Both the position numbers and the translations under genes were made by a program. From Schwartzia sp. (in: firmicutes) (GTDB lineage: Bacteria; Bacillota; Negativicutes; Selenomonadales; Selenomonadaceae): a stretch of DNA of 9,526 bases. Numbering within the stretch: the first letter of the stretch is position 1; each line of letters opens with the position of its first letter. This document shows, one piece after another, positions 1-7,201 of the stretch. Location: NCBI GenBank assembly GCA_017939945.1, contig JAGAZS010000057.1, positions 1-9,526 of the forward strand, written 5' to 3'. The notes under the pieces are model-generated. The model was not told the DNA's origin. It saw only the letters and a program-made list of their open reading frames with translations, and did no database searches.

Positions 1-70
1 CTTCATCCTTTCCGGAATATGAGTTTGGTCACTTATTTATTCGCGTTTGAAGGGGTGAAGTCCTTTTTTA
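1..70 (+). terminator. Possible large-loop hairpin with U-run upstream of leuC
   Basis: Bases 1-11 can pair with 50-60 (11 pairs, two of them G-U), leaving a 38-nt loop, and the hairpin is followed by a T-rich run at 61-69. It could be the terminator of a gene left of the window, or the end of a longer leader structure that begins outside it. The loop is long for an ordinary intrinsic terminator and the 5' context is cut off, so this is a weak call. Confidence 0.25.
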
Positions 71-125
71 TCTTCAGAAAAACCTTGTGTTTCTTGACTT
101 CAGAGTTTTGCAAAATCCTCATAAA

Positions 126-154
126 TTGACAAAAACGTTGCTTCATCGTAAAAT
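126..154 (+). promoter_or_regulatory. Sigma-70-type promoter of leuCD
   Basis: A perfect -35 box TTGACA (126-131) and a TAAAAT -10 box (149-154) are separated by exactly 17 bp. The predicted transcription start is near 161, giving a leader of about 40 nt before the leuC ATG. That is too short for a T-box or a leader-peptide attenuator, so any control of leuCD from this promoter would have to act through a DNA-binding protein. No convincing operator was identified. A TTGACT at 94-99 has no matching -10 box. Confidence 0.75.
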
Positions 155-201
155 TTCAACATAAGTTTGCCTCTTGCGGGCTTTATTCAGGGGGGATTAT
201 T

Positions 202-1464
202 ATGGGCATGAATATGAGCGAGAAGATTCTGGCGCAGCATGCGGGATTGGCTTCCGTCGAGGCGGGGCAGCTGATCACCTGCAAGCTCGATATGGTTCTT
301 GCGAACGATATCACTGCGCCGCCCGCCATCAAAGAGTTTGAGAAAATCGGCGGTGATGTGTTCGATCCCGCGAAAATCGCGTTGGTGCCGGATCATTTCA
401 CGCCGAACAAGGATATGAAGACCGCCGAGCTGACAAAGATCGTGCGGGAATTCGCGCGGGAGCAGAAAATCGTCCATTATTTCGAGGTGGGCCATGACGC
501 GGGCATCGAGCACGTGATTCTGCCGGAGCAGGGCCTTGTGGGGCCGGGGATGCTGACTATTGGCGCGGACTCCCACACCTGCACATACGGCGCGGTGAAC
601 GGATTTTCCACCGGCGTCGGCACGACAGACCTTGCGGTGGCGCTGGCGACGGGCGAGGCTTGGTTCAAGGTGCCGTCGGCAATCAAAGTGGTGCTGCACG
701 GAGAGAAACCGAAGGACGTTTGCGGCAAGGATGTGATCCTGACGCTGATCGGCATGATCGGCGTGGACGGCGCACTGTACCAGACGCTGGAGTTCACGGG
801 GGACGGCGTTTCGTCGCTGGGCATGGACGATCGGTTCACGATCGCGAACATGGCCATCGAAGCGGGCGCGAAGAACGGTATTTTCCCGTTTGACGACAAG
901 ACGCGCGTATATCTCGAAGAGCGCATCAAAGATTATGAGCCGGTGTTCTCCGACTCGGACGCGAAATATGCGCGCACGGTGGAGATCGATCTTTCGGCGC
1001 TTCGTCCCGTGGTGGCGTTTCCGCATTTGCCGGGGAACACGAAACGCGTCATGGACATCAAAGAACCGATACCTATCCAGCAGGTGGTTCTCGGCTCCTG
1101 CACGAACGGGCGCATCGAGGATCTCGCCGCGGCGGCGGAGGTGTTCTCGATGCACAAGGTTCATCCCGACGTCCGCTGTATCGTGATTCCGGGCAGCCAG
1201 CGCGTTTATCTCGAAGCGATGAGGCGCGGCTATATCCGCACTTTCATCAATGCGGGCTGCGCCGTTTCGACGCCGACCTGCGGGCCGTGCATGGGCGGCC
1301 ACATGGGCATCCTGGCGAAGGGCGAGCGGTGCGTTTCCACGACGAACCGCAATTTCGTCGGGCGCATGGGCGACACTACCAGCGAGATTTATCTGGCGGG
1401 GCCGCAAGTGGCGGCGGCCAGCGCGATTCTCGGACGCATTGCCGAGCCGAAGGAGGTGGGCTGA
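202..1464 (+). CDS. leuC: 3-isopropylmalate dehydratase, large subunit
   Basis: This is the catalytic large subunit of isopropylmalate isomerase, which with LeuD interconverts 2- and 3-isopropylmalate in leucine synthesis in the cytoplasm. The 420-residue product is the short aconitase-superfamily form, about 420 aa like clostridial and archaeal LeuC and unlike the roughly 466-aa enterobacterial type. The three ligands of the [4Fe-4S] cluster are visible: Cys300 in VLGSCTNGR, and Cys360 and Cys363 in TPTCGPCMGGH. The substrate-site segment GADSHTCTYGA lies at 121-131. The start at 202 is chosen because AGGGGGG (189-195) sits 6 nt upstream; in-frame ATGs at 208 and 214 are spaced less well. 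The stop codon abuts the leuD ATG, so the two subunits are translationally coupled. A homoaconitase-type substrate cannot be excluded by sequence alone, but the leuD partner and nearby ilvD favour leucine synthesis. Confidence 0.96.
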   Translation: MGMNMSEKILAQHAGLASVEAGQLITCKLDMVLANDITAPPAIKEFEKIGGDVFDPAKIALVPDHFTPNKDMKTAELTKIVREFAREQKIVHYFEVGHDAGIEHVILPEQGLVGPGMLTIGADSHTCTYGAVNGFSTGVGTTDLAVALATGEAWFKVPSAIKVVLHGEKPKDVCGKDVILTLIGMIGVDGALYQTLEFTGDGVSSLGMDDRFTIANMAIEAGAKNGIFPFDDKTRVYLEERIKDYEPVFSDSDAKYARTVEIDLSALRPVVAFPHLPGNTKRVMDIKEPIPIQQVVLGSCTNGRIEDLAAAAEVFSMHKVHPDVRCIVIPGSQRVYLEAMRRGYIRTFINAGCAVSTPTCGPCMGGHMGILAKGERCVSTTNRNFVGRMGDTTSEIYLAGPQVAAASAILGRIAEPKEVG

Positions 1465-1956
1465 ATGAAAGCGGAAGGAAAAGTCTGGCGCTACGGCGAC
1501 AACGTGGACACTGACGTAATCATTCCCGCGCGCTATCTGAACTCCTTCGACCCGAAGGAACTGGCCTCGCACTGCATGGTGGACATTGACGAGACCTTCG
1601 CGAAGGAGGTCAAGGCGGGCGACATCATGGTGGGCGGCAAGAATTTCGGCTGCGGATCTTCCCGCGAGCACGCGCCGATCGCCATCAAGGCTTCGGGGAT
1701 TCCCGTGGTGGTGGCGGCCAGCTTCGCGCGAATCTTCTATCGGAACGGCATCAATATCGGTCTGCCGCTTCTCGAGATCGGCGACGACGTGGAGAAAATC
1801 AAGGCGAACGACGTCTTGCGCATCGACACCTCGGAAGGGACAATCGAGGACCTGACGACGGGCGACAAATTCCGGGCGCACCCGCTCCCCGGCTTCGTGC
1901 AGGATATCGCGAAGGCCGGCGGGCTGATCCCGTATATCAAGGCAAAAAGGAAATAA
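1465..1956 (+). CDS. leuD: 3-isopropylmalate dehydratase, small subunit
   Basis: This is the small (swivel-domain) subunit that completes the LeuCD isomerase active site. At 163 aa it has the usual length of the short LeuD type that pairs with a 420-aa LeuC. Diagnostic motifs are GDNVDTDVIIPARYL at residues 11-25 and NFGCGSSREHAP at 60-71. The latter holds the Ser-Ser-Arg-Glu loop that contacts substrate. The ATG follows the leuC TGA with no gap, and its ribosome binding site AGGAGG (1451-1456) lies inside the end of leuC. The gene is followed at once by a hairpin terminator. No leuA or leuB is next to the pair, so the remaining leucine genes must be left of the window or elsewhere. Confidence 0.96.
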   Translation: MKAEGKVWRYGDNVDTDVIIPARYLNSFDPKELASHCMVDIDETFAKEVKAGDIMVGGKNFGCGSSREHAPIAIKASGIPVVVAASFARIFYRNGINIGLPLLEIGDDVEKIKANDVLRIDTSEGTIEDLTTGDKFRAHPLPGFVQDIAKAGGLIPYIKAKRK

Positions 1957-1968
1957 AAGAACGCGCAA

Positions 1969-2000
1969 AAACGCCCCGCGAAAAAATTCGCGGGGCGTTT
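1969..2000. terminator. Bidirectional terminator between leuD and ilvD
   Basis: Bases 1971-1980 pair perfectly with 1989-1998 (10 GC-rich pairs), extended by two A-T pairs to 1969/2000, around the 8-nt loop 1981-1988. On the minus strand the stem is followed by five Ts, a good terminator for ilvD, whose stop lies only 14 nt away. On the plus strand only three Ts follow, so termination of leuD is probably weaker. The genes on either side converge on this one element. Confidence 0.88.
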
Positions 2001-2013
2001 GCTATAGCTTCCG

Positions 2014-3666
2014 TTACTGCACGACAGCGCCGGTGCTGGCCGAGGTGGTCATCTTTGCGTAGCGGGCGAGGTAGCCGGACTTGATTTTCGGCTCGGGTTT
2101 CTTCCATGCCGCTTTACGCTTTGCAAGCTCGTCATCGCTGACTTTCAGTTCCAGCTTGCGGTTCGGGATGTCGATAGAAATGACGTCGCCGTTTTCAATC
2201 AGCGCAATCGGGCCGCCTTCCATCGCTTCCGGCGAGATATGGCCGATGCAGGCGCCCTGGCTCGCGCCGCTGAAGCGGCCGTCGGTGATCAGCCCGACCT
2301 TGAGGCCCGCGCCGGTAATCGCCGCCGTCGGATTCAGCATTTCCTGCATGCCGGGGCCGCCCTTCGGTCCTTCATAGCGGATGACCACCACGTCGCCGTC
2401 GTGGATCTCGCCGTCCATGATCGCGTCGATAGCCGCCGTCTCGGAGTCGTAGCATTTCGCCTTACCCTCATAGACCAGCATATCCTCGCTGACTGCCGAA
2501 GCTTTGACTACGGCGTAGTCCGGGCAAATATTGCCCTGCAAAATCGCGATGCCGCCTTCCTTGCGGTACGGGTCGTCCACGCTGTGGATTACGTCTGGAC
2601 GCAGGATCTTCGCGTCCTTGATGCGGTCGCCGAGCTTTCCGGTGACGGTCATTGCGTCGAGATGCAGCAGATTCTTCTTCGCCAGTTCGTGCATGACGGC
2701 GGAAATGCCGCCCGCCTCGTCCAGGTCCTGCATGTGGTGTTTGCCGCCGGGGCTGAGTTTCGTGATGTACGGTGTGCGGCGGCTGATTTCGTCAAACAGC
2801 GGCGCGGGAATCTCGATGCCCGCCTCGTGGGCGATGGCCGTCAGATGCAGCACCGTGTTCGACGATCCGCCAATGCCCATGTCCGTTGTGATTGCGTTCT
2901 CGAAAGCCTCACGTGTCATGATGTCGCGCGGGCAGATATTCTTTTTGACGAGGTCCATGACGACGGCGCCCGCGCGTTTCGCCAGCAGTCGGCGTGCGCC
3001 GGTGTGGGCGGCGGGAATCGTGCCGTTGCCGGGCAGTCCCATGCCAAGGGCTTCAGCCAAAGAATTCATTGTGTTCGCGGTGAAAAGTCCCGCACAGGAG
3101 CCGCAGCTTGGGCAGGCGTGGGCTTCGAGATCCGCCATATCTTCGGCGCTGATCTTGCCTGCAGCGAATTTTCCCGCCGCCTCGAAGCACTGGCTGACGC
3201 TGACGTCCTGCCCGTGGAACCGACCGGCCAGCATCGCGCCGCCGCTGACGACAACGGAGGGGATATTGAGCCGCGCCGCCGCCATCAGCATGCCAGGCAC
3301 GACCTTGTCGCAGTTCGGGATCAGCACAAGCCCGTCGAATCCGCTGGCCGTCGCCACGGCCTCGATGGAGTCGGCAATCAGCTCGCGGCTGGCCAACGAG
3401 AATTTCATGCCCGTGTGGCCCATGGCGATGCCGTCGCAGACGCCGATGGCCGGAAACTCCATCGGGGTGCCGCCCGCAGCCGCAACGCCGAGCTTCGCGG
3501 CCTCGGTGATTTCTCGAAGGTGCATGTGCCCCGGAATGACTTCATTGAAAGAATTGCAAATGCCGATCAGCGGCTTTTCAAGATCTTCCGGCCCGAAGCC
3601 GAGTGCATAAAACAGCGACCGATGCGCGCATCGCGTAGGACCTTTCTTTACGACGTCACTTTTCAT
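2014..3666 (-). CDS. ilvD: Dihydroxy-acid dehydratase
   Basis: This enzyme dehydrates 2,3-dihydroxy-isovalerate and 2,3-dihydroxy-3-methylvalerate to the 2-oxo acid precursors of valine (and leucine) and isoleucine. The 550-aa product is full length for the Firmicutes/plant-type IlvD family. Visible signatures are GICNSFNEVIPGH (Cys37), NCDKVVPGM (Cys119) and CPSCGSCAGLFTANTM (Cys191), which supply the three Fe-S cysteines, and GLITDGRFSGAS at 458-469 near the C-terminus. The start at 3666 is preferred: it follows AAGGGTGG at about 6 nt and gives the family's usual N-terminus MKSDVVKKGPTRCAHRSL. The reading frame stays open upstream to an ATG at 3756, but that codon lies upstream of the likely -10 box and the extra 30 residues look unlike IlvD. 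It is monocistronic, convergent with leuCD and divergent from the porin gene. Confidence 0.96.
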   Translation of the reverse strand: MKSDVVKKGPTRCAHRSLFYALGFGPEDLEKPLIGICNSFNEVIPGHMHLREITEAAKLGVAAAGGTPMEFPAIGVCDGIAMGHTGMKFSLASRELIADSIEAVATASGFDGLVLIPNCDKVVPGMLMAAARLNIPSVVVSGGAMLAGRFHGQDVSVSQCFEAAGKFAAGKISAEDMADLEAHACPSCGSCAGLFTANTMNSLAEALGMGLPGNGTIPAAHTGARRLLAKRAGAVVMDLVKKNICPRDIMTREAFENAITTDMGIGGSSNTVLHLTAIAHEAGIEIPAPLFDEISRRTPYITKLSPGGKHHMQDLDEAGGISAVMHELAKKNLLHLDAMTVTGKLGDRIKDAKILRPDVIHSVDDPYRKEGGIAILQGNICPDYAVVKASAVSEDMLVYEGKAKCYDSETAAIDAIMDGEIHDGDVVVIRYEGPKGGPGMQEMLNPTAAITGAGLKVGLITDGRFSGASQGACIGHISPEAMEGGPIALIENGDVISIDIPNRKLELKVSDDELAKRKAAWKKPEPKIKSGYLARYAKMTTSASTGAVVQ

Positions 3667-3727
3667 TTTTTTCCACCCTTTGCTTTTTTCAATTCCGCAC
3701 GCGTTTGTATTCTGCGGTATGCTCCTC

Positions 3728-3756
3728 ATCATATCACAAAAAAAGGCAAAAAACAC
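3728..3756 (-). promoter_or_regulatory. Probable ilvD promoter
   Basis: Reading the minus strand, a TATGAT -10 box lies at 3733-3728. Seventeen bp upstream is a weak -35 match, GTGTTT (3756-3751). Transcription would start near 3721, giving a leader of about 55 nt with no room for a T-box. The -10 match is good but the -35 is poor, so an activator may be needed or the call may be wrong. Confidence 0.4.
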
Positions 3757-3799
3757 TCGCTTTTTTAGAATACGCTATAACATATTAAATGAAAACGGA

Positions 3800-3829
3800 T
3801 TGACAACCTGTATATCTGCAGTTCATAAT
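3800..3829 (+). promoter_or_regulatory. Promoter of the SLH-porin gene
   Basis: A perfect TTGACA (3800-3805) is followed after 18 bp by CATAAT (3824-3829), which matches the -10 consensus at five of six positions. The start of transcription would be near 3836. A strong AGGAGG (3850-3855) sits 8 nt before the ATG. The combination suits a highly expressed outer-membrane protein. Confidence 0.65.
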
Positions 3830-3863
3830 ATAACGATAGAGTTAGGATTAGGAGGAATAGGGC

Positions 3864-5213
3864 ATGAGGAACAAGACTTCATTCATGGTTGCGGCTGCTT
3901 TCGCCCTCGGCGTCGCGTATCCGGCCGCCGCTTTGGCGAATCCGTTCGAGGACGTCCCGCGCGACCATTGGGCTTACGACGCGGTGGCTCAACTGGCGGC
4001 CGACGGCGTCATAGAGGGATATGGCGACGGTACGTATCGCGGGGATCAGGAAATCACCCGATATGAAATGGCGCAGATGGTCGCCCGTGCGATGGCGAAA
4101 GGCGGCGGCGACAAGGCGCTGATCGACAAATTGGCCGCGGAGTTCAGCGAGGAACTGAACAACCTTGGCGTTCGGGTGTCCGCACTGGAAAAAAAGGTCG
4201 ACAACGTGAAATGGGGCGGCAGGGTTCGCTACCGCTTCAAGTCCGCCAATTCCGATGACTGGAACGAAAGGATGCGGTCGCAATATGTGACGCTGCGTTT
4301 CGAGCCGGAAATGAAAATCAACGAAAACTGGACTGCCAAGGCACGGATGGAATACAATTCCGACATGAATACGGCCAAGAACTCCGCGGGAGGACCGGCC
4401 TCCGCCACGATGGACGCCGACTCGGAGTTCTTCCTGGATCGCGCATGGATGCAGGGAAAATATGGTCATACGTCCATAAATCTTGGAAAAATTCCTTTTT
4501 ATACGGCAGTGGACAACGGAATGATTGCCGACGACAGTCTGTCCGGCGGACAGATCGTTTTCGGCAAGGATGTGAAAGTCAGCCTTACCGGCGGCAGGAC
4601 GAACCGCTATCCGAACGGCATGTCGAGATTCCCTCGAATCGCCTGGGAGACGGGGGAAGAGCCGGCGAATTACACCGCCAGTTATTATGGCGTGGAAATA
4701 TACAACGACCGCGCCTCGAAATGGACCTGGGGCGTGGGCTGGCATCGTTTCAAAAACGAGGAAGTGATGAACTTCCTTTATAATAAGGACGCCGCCAACA
4801 TTTGGAGCGTAGGGGTGGGCTACAAATTCAGCAAGAATCTCTCCGCGAATTTCGCCATTGACTGGAACACCGCTCCGGACCGTGTGAACAATGGAACAGG
4901 AGCCTTGGCTAAAAAGGGACAGCGGCGGGCATGGACCTTCCAGATCGATTACAAGGGCGTTGATCCTTTGAAGCCCGGTTCTTACGGTATCTGGTTCCGG
5001 CTCCGCATGCTGGGACGTTTCGCCGCGTGGGCGCCCACCGACACGGCGCTTGGTCTCGGCCAGAAAGGCCGCGAGATTGGCGTGGACTATGCCTTCGCCA
5101 AAAATGTGGTCGGTTCTTTGATGTACTTTGACGGCAAGACCATGGGCATAGCGCAGGGCGACAAGGATGTGGACGCGTCCACATTCTTCGGCGAACTGAA
5201 TTTCCTCTTCTGA
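3864..5213 (+). CDS. SLH-domain outer-membrane porin (OmpM-like)
   Basis: This is a 449-aa exported protein. It has a Sec signal peptide (residues 1-25, basic MRNK, hydrophobic core, cleavage likely after AALA). One SLH domain follows at about 26-75, with FEDVPRDHWAYDAV, DGVIEGYGDGTYRGD and ITRYEMAQMVARAM. A predicted coiled coil lies at about 83-115. The rest, about 118-449, is rich in alternating aromatic and polar strands and ends in FLF, the C-terminal phenylalanine typical of Bam-assembled barrels. In Negativicutes, proteins of this layout are major porins whose SLH domain binds polyamine-modified peptidoglycan and so tethers the outer membrane; that role is inferred from the family. It is monocistronic, with its own promoter and terminator. 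Which paralogue it is (OmpM1, OmpM2 or another) cannot be told from sequence alone. Confidence 0.92.
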   Translation: MRNKTSFMVAAAFALGVAYPAAALANPFEDVPRDHWAYDAVAQLAADGVIEGYGDGTYRGDQEITRYEMAQMVARAMAKGGGDKALIDKLAAEFSEELNNLGVRVSALEKKVDNVKWGGRVRYRFKSANSDDWNERMRSQYVTLRFEPEMKINENWTAKARMEYNSDMNTAKNSAGGPASATMDADSEFFLDRAWMQGKYGHTSINLGKIPFYTAVDNGMIADDSLSGGQIVFGKDVKVSLTGGRTNRYPNGMSRFPRIAWETGEEPANYTASYYGVEIYNDRASKWTWGVGWHRFKNEEVMNFLYNKDAANIWSVGVGYKFSKNLSANFAIDWNTAPDRVNNGTGALAKKGQRRAWTFQIDYKGVDPLKPGSYGIWFRLRMLGRFAAWAPTDTALGLGQKGREIGVDYAFAKNVVGSLMYFDGKTMGIAQGDKDVDASTFFGELNFLF

Positions 5214-5232
5214 TTTTGAATACAGCCATAAT

Positions 5233-5268
5233 AAAAAGCGGAGCGCAAATGATGCGTTCCGCTTTTTT
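5233..5268. terminator. Bidirectional terminator between porin gene and PaaK-like gene
   Basis: Bases 5233-5246 pair with 5254-5267 (14 pairs, one G-U) around the 7-nt loop 5247-5253. The 3' arm ends in six Ts (5263-5268) on the plus strand. The A-rich 5' arm gives a T-run on the minus strand. It serves the porin gene and the convergent gene whose stop is at 5281. Confidence 0.9.
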
Positions 5269-5280
5269 GTGATCGGATTA

Positions 5281-6255
5281 TCAGTTGAACGCGCCGAAGG
5301 GCGTCATATAACGGGCGAAGGTTCGGCCGCAGGAGCAGGTCTGCTCCATCCGCATGACCGTCTGTCCGGTTCGGTAACGAATCAGCGGAAGCGCTTCCGC
5401 CGTCAGTGACGTCAGCACCAGCTCACCCATGCAGTTCGGATCGTTGACCACGACGTCCTGACCGAAGGCCGCCACCTCGGCGTAGAAATAATCTTCCTGC
5501 AAGTGATGTCCGGCGTGTTCCGGACACTGATAGAACATGCCGCTGGTGCCGAAGGCCGACGACGCGAAAAAATTGTAAACCTGCGTTCCCGTGCGGTTCC
5601 GCATGTGCATTTTCAGCGGATTTTGCAGATTCTCGTTGAAGCAGAGAATCGTCGCAAGATTGAATTCCTTCATTTCGCGTCCCATCGCCTGCGCTTGGAT
5701 AATAAGGCGCAGCACGCGGCGGGCCGAGCCGACGATGATGCCGAGATAGGTGGCGTCGAGCAGCTTGATTGCGCGTTCGTATTCCGTGCCGAGGGGCACA
5801 ACCGTGGTGCCGAGTACTTCCAGCGCGTACTGTGTATCCATCAGCCCGCTGTCCGCGAGGTCGCCGAGAATGCCGACCACCGAGGCGCGGTTGATGTCCG
5901 CCGCCGCCAACGCTCGCGTCATCATCTCCACGTTGCAGGAGATGTCCCGCGCGGTGTACATGCGAATCAGATGTTTGGGATGCTCCCAAAGGGCGACGCG
6001 TGAAATTGCGCTGAAGGGAAGCGTCAGGAACTCATGAACCGAATGTTCGTCGATTTCCCGTTCCGTCGTGAACGGCAGCTTTGTGATGTCCTCCAACGTA
6101 CGGATGTCTTCGGGCTTTACGCCCGCGGCGTCGAATTTCCGGCGATAGATGCCGCTTTTTTCGTATGCCCAAGCCACCGTTTTTTTCAGACGCTGGAGCT
6201 GAAGCGCGCGCAGTTCTTCCTGCGCCATCTGTTCCAGCTGCGGGTTAGCGAACAT
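5281..6255 (-). CDS. Truncated, P-loop-less PaaK/F390-synthetase-like protein
   Basis: The 324-aa product clearly descends from phenylacetate-CoA ligase-type adenylate-forming enzymes. The N-terminal part matches (LQLQRLKKTVAWAYEKSGIYRRKFDAAGV, about 18-46, and LPFTTEREI, 60-68), as do EDYFYAEV (254-261), GELVLTSLTAEALPLIRYRT (277-296) and CSCGRTF (307-313). Two essential parts are absent. The SSGTTGKP nucleotide loop is replaced by WEHPKH-type sequence at about 87-97, and the protein stops right after CGRTF, so the C-terminal domain of roughly 100 aa is missing (PaaK is usually about 430 aa). Cys244, His251, Cys307 and Cys309 fall where anaerobe PaaK proteins carry a presumed zinc site. Catalysis of acyl-CoA formation is therefore unlikely; a ligand-binding or regulatory role is inference. 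The frame is intact and the gene lies 45 nt after cheR, so the two are probably cotranscribed. The start at 6255 has a modest AAGGACGGTG ribosome site. Confidence 0.8.
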   Translation of the reverse strand: MFANPQLEQMAQEELRALQLQRLKKTVAWAYEKSGIYRRKFDAAGVKPEDIRTLEDITKLPFTTEREIDEHSVHEFLTLPFSAISRVALWEHPKHLIRMYTARDISCNVEMMTRALAAADINRASVVGILGDLADSGLMDTQYALEVLGTTVVPLGTEYERAIKLLDATYLGIIVGSARRVLRLIIQAQAMGREMKEFNLATILCFNENLQNPLKMHMRNRTGTQVYNFFASSAFGTSGMFYQCPEHAGHHLQEDYFYAEVAAFGQDVVVNDPNCMGELVLTSLTAEALPLIRYRTGQTVMRMEQTCSCGRTFARYMTPFGAFN

Positions 6256-6300
6256 CCAATCACCGTCCTTTTCGGGGCTTTTCCTAATGCTATCGTGGCA

Positions 6301-7086
6301 TTATAACGGATGCTGGTAGAAGAAGGGCTTGTAGTTGACATAGCCCATGTTGCGGGAGTTCAGGATTGCTTCGGTGGCGCCGACGAACAGGATTCCGCCC
6401 GGCTTCAGCGACGCGAAGAAATTCCTGTAAAGCGTGTCCTTCGCTTCCTCGGTAAAGTAAATGACGACGTTGCGGCAGAGAATCAGGTCGAAGCCCTTTT
6501 CGAACGGATCCTTCAACAGGTTGTGCCGCTTGAACTCGACGCATTGCTTGATTTCGTCCTTGATCGCGAACCTGCCGTCGGAGGTTTTCGTGAAATATCT
6601 TTCCTTGCGCTTCGGGTCGAGGGCTTTCAGCTCGTTTTCTGTGTAAATGCCCGCTTTCGCCTTCGCAATGATCTCGATGTCGAGGTCGGTGGCGAGCAGG
6701 CGATGTTTCGTGTTAGGGGTCAGTTCCTTCAGAATCATCGTCAGCGAATAGACCTCGGCGCCGATGGAGCAGCCCGCGCTCCAGATATTGAGTTTCGGCG
6801 ACCGTTTCAAAAGCTCGGGCATGACCTCTTTCTCGAGCTGGCTGAACTTGTCAGGCGTGCGGTAGAATTCCGACACGTTGATGGTCAGGTACTCGATGAA
6901 GGCTGCGAACTCTTCTTTGCTTTTTGCCACATGGTCAAAATACGCTACATAGGAATCGAATTCACCGCGCGTGACAAGATTGCCGATCCGGCGTCTCATC
7001 TGCGCTTCCTTGTAAAGGTCAAGGTCGATTTCTGTTTTTGCTTTCAGCTTCTGCTTAAAGGCTGTCCAATCTCTTTCGTCCATCAT
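6301..7086 (-). CDS. cheR: CheR-type chemoreceptor glutamate methyltransferase
   Basis: This is an S-adenosylmethionine-dependent O-methyltransferase that methylates glutamates in the cytoplasmic domain of chemoreceptors for adaptation. The 261-aa length fits Firmicutes CheR. The N-terminal helical domain occupies about 1-75 and includes the basic helix QMRRRIGNL (29-37), and TINVSEFYR at 68-76 is the domain junction. The SAM-binding motif is NIWSAGCSIGAEVYSLTM (100-117; family form SAGCSxGEEPYS), with the acidic ribose contact ATDLD at 132-136 and LCRNVVIYF at 203-211. Two ATGs lie in tandem (7086 and 7083); the first is 9 nt after AGGAG. No tetratricopeptide or receptor-docking tail is present. 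No other chemotaxis gene is in view; the partner downstream is the PaaK-like gene. No clear promoter was found in the gap upstream, so read-through from the radical-SAM gene is possible. Confidence 0.93.
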   Translation of the reverse strand: MMDERDWTAFKQKLKAKTEIDLDLYKEAQMRRRIGNLVTRGEFDSYVAYFDHVAKSKEEFAAFIEYLTINVSEFYRTPDKFSQLEKEVMPELLKRSPKLNIWSAGCSIGAEVYSLTMILKELTPNTKHRLLATDLDIEIIAKAKAGIYTENELKALDPKRKERYFTKTSDGRFAIKDEIKQCVEFKRHNLLKDPFEKGFDLILCRNVVIYFTEEAKDTLYRNFFASLKPGGILFVGATEAILNSRNMGYVNYKPFFYQHPL

Positions 7087-7201
7087 AGGAAATCTCTCCT
7101 TTTGGCCATGAATGTGGAATCGTCTTTCTAACTTTAGTATCTTCTACCTAAAATGGAAAAATCCTCTTTTTGATTGAAATATTTTTTTCCGCGTTCATCC
7201 G
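7087..7201. other. AT-rich gap between radical-SAM gene and cheR
   Basis: These 115 bases contain the cheR ribosome site (AGGAG just before 7086) and A/T runs but no convincing hairpin terminator. A GATACT on the minus strand (7141-7136) could be a -10 box, but its -35 position is poor. Whether cheR has its own promoter here is unresolved. Confidence 0.4.

Noticed and set aside
151..165. CodY-like box overlapping the leuC -10 region
   Set aside because: Only about nine of fifteen positions match the AATTTTCWGAAAATT consensus, which is not enough in AT-rich DNA.
187..1968. Long open frame on the minus strand across all of leuC and leuD (593 codons)
   Set aside because: It mirrors two certain genes, has no recognisable domain, is Arg/His/Ala-rich as expected of an antisense frame in GC-rich DNA, and has no sign of its own ribosome site.
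3667..3756. N-terminal extension of ilvD by 30 codons
   Set aside because: The added residues do not resemble IlvD, the upstream ATG lies above the likely -10 box, and the ATG at 3666 has a ribosome site and the family's usual N-terminus.
2239..3768. Long plus-strand open frame opposite ilvD (509 codons)
   Set aside because: It is an antisense shadow of ilvD with biased composition and no family resemblance; ilvD is unambiguous.
6271..6300. Small hairpin (AATGC/GCATT) between cheR and the PaaK-like gene
   Set aside because: Five pairs and no T-run; too weak for a terminator, so the two genes are taken as cotranscribed.
7110..7136. FliA/SigD-type motility promoter for cheR (TAAAG followed by CGAT on the minus strand)
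   Set aside because: The gap between TAAA and CGAT is only 10 nt, far short of the spacing such promoters need.
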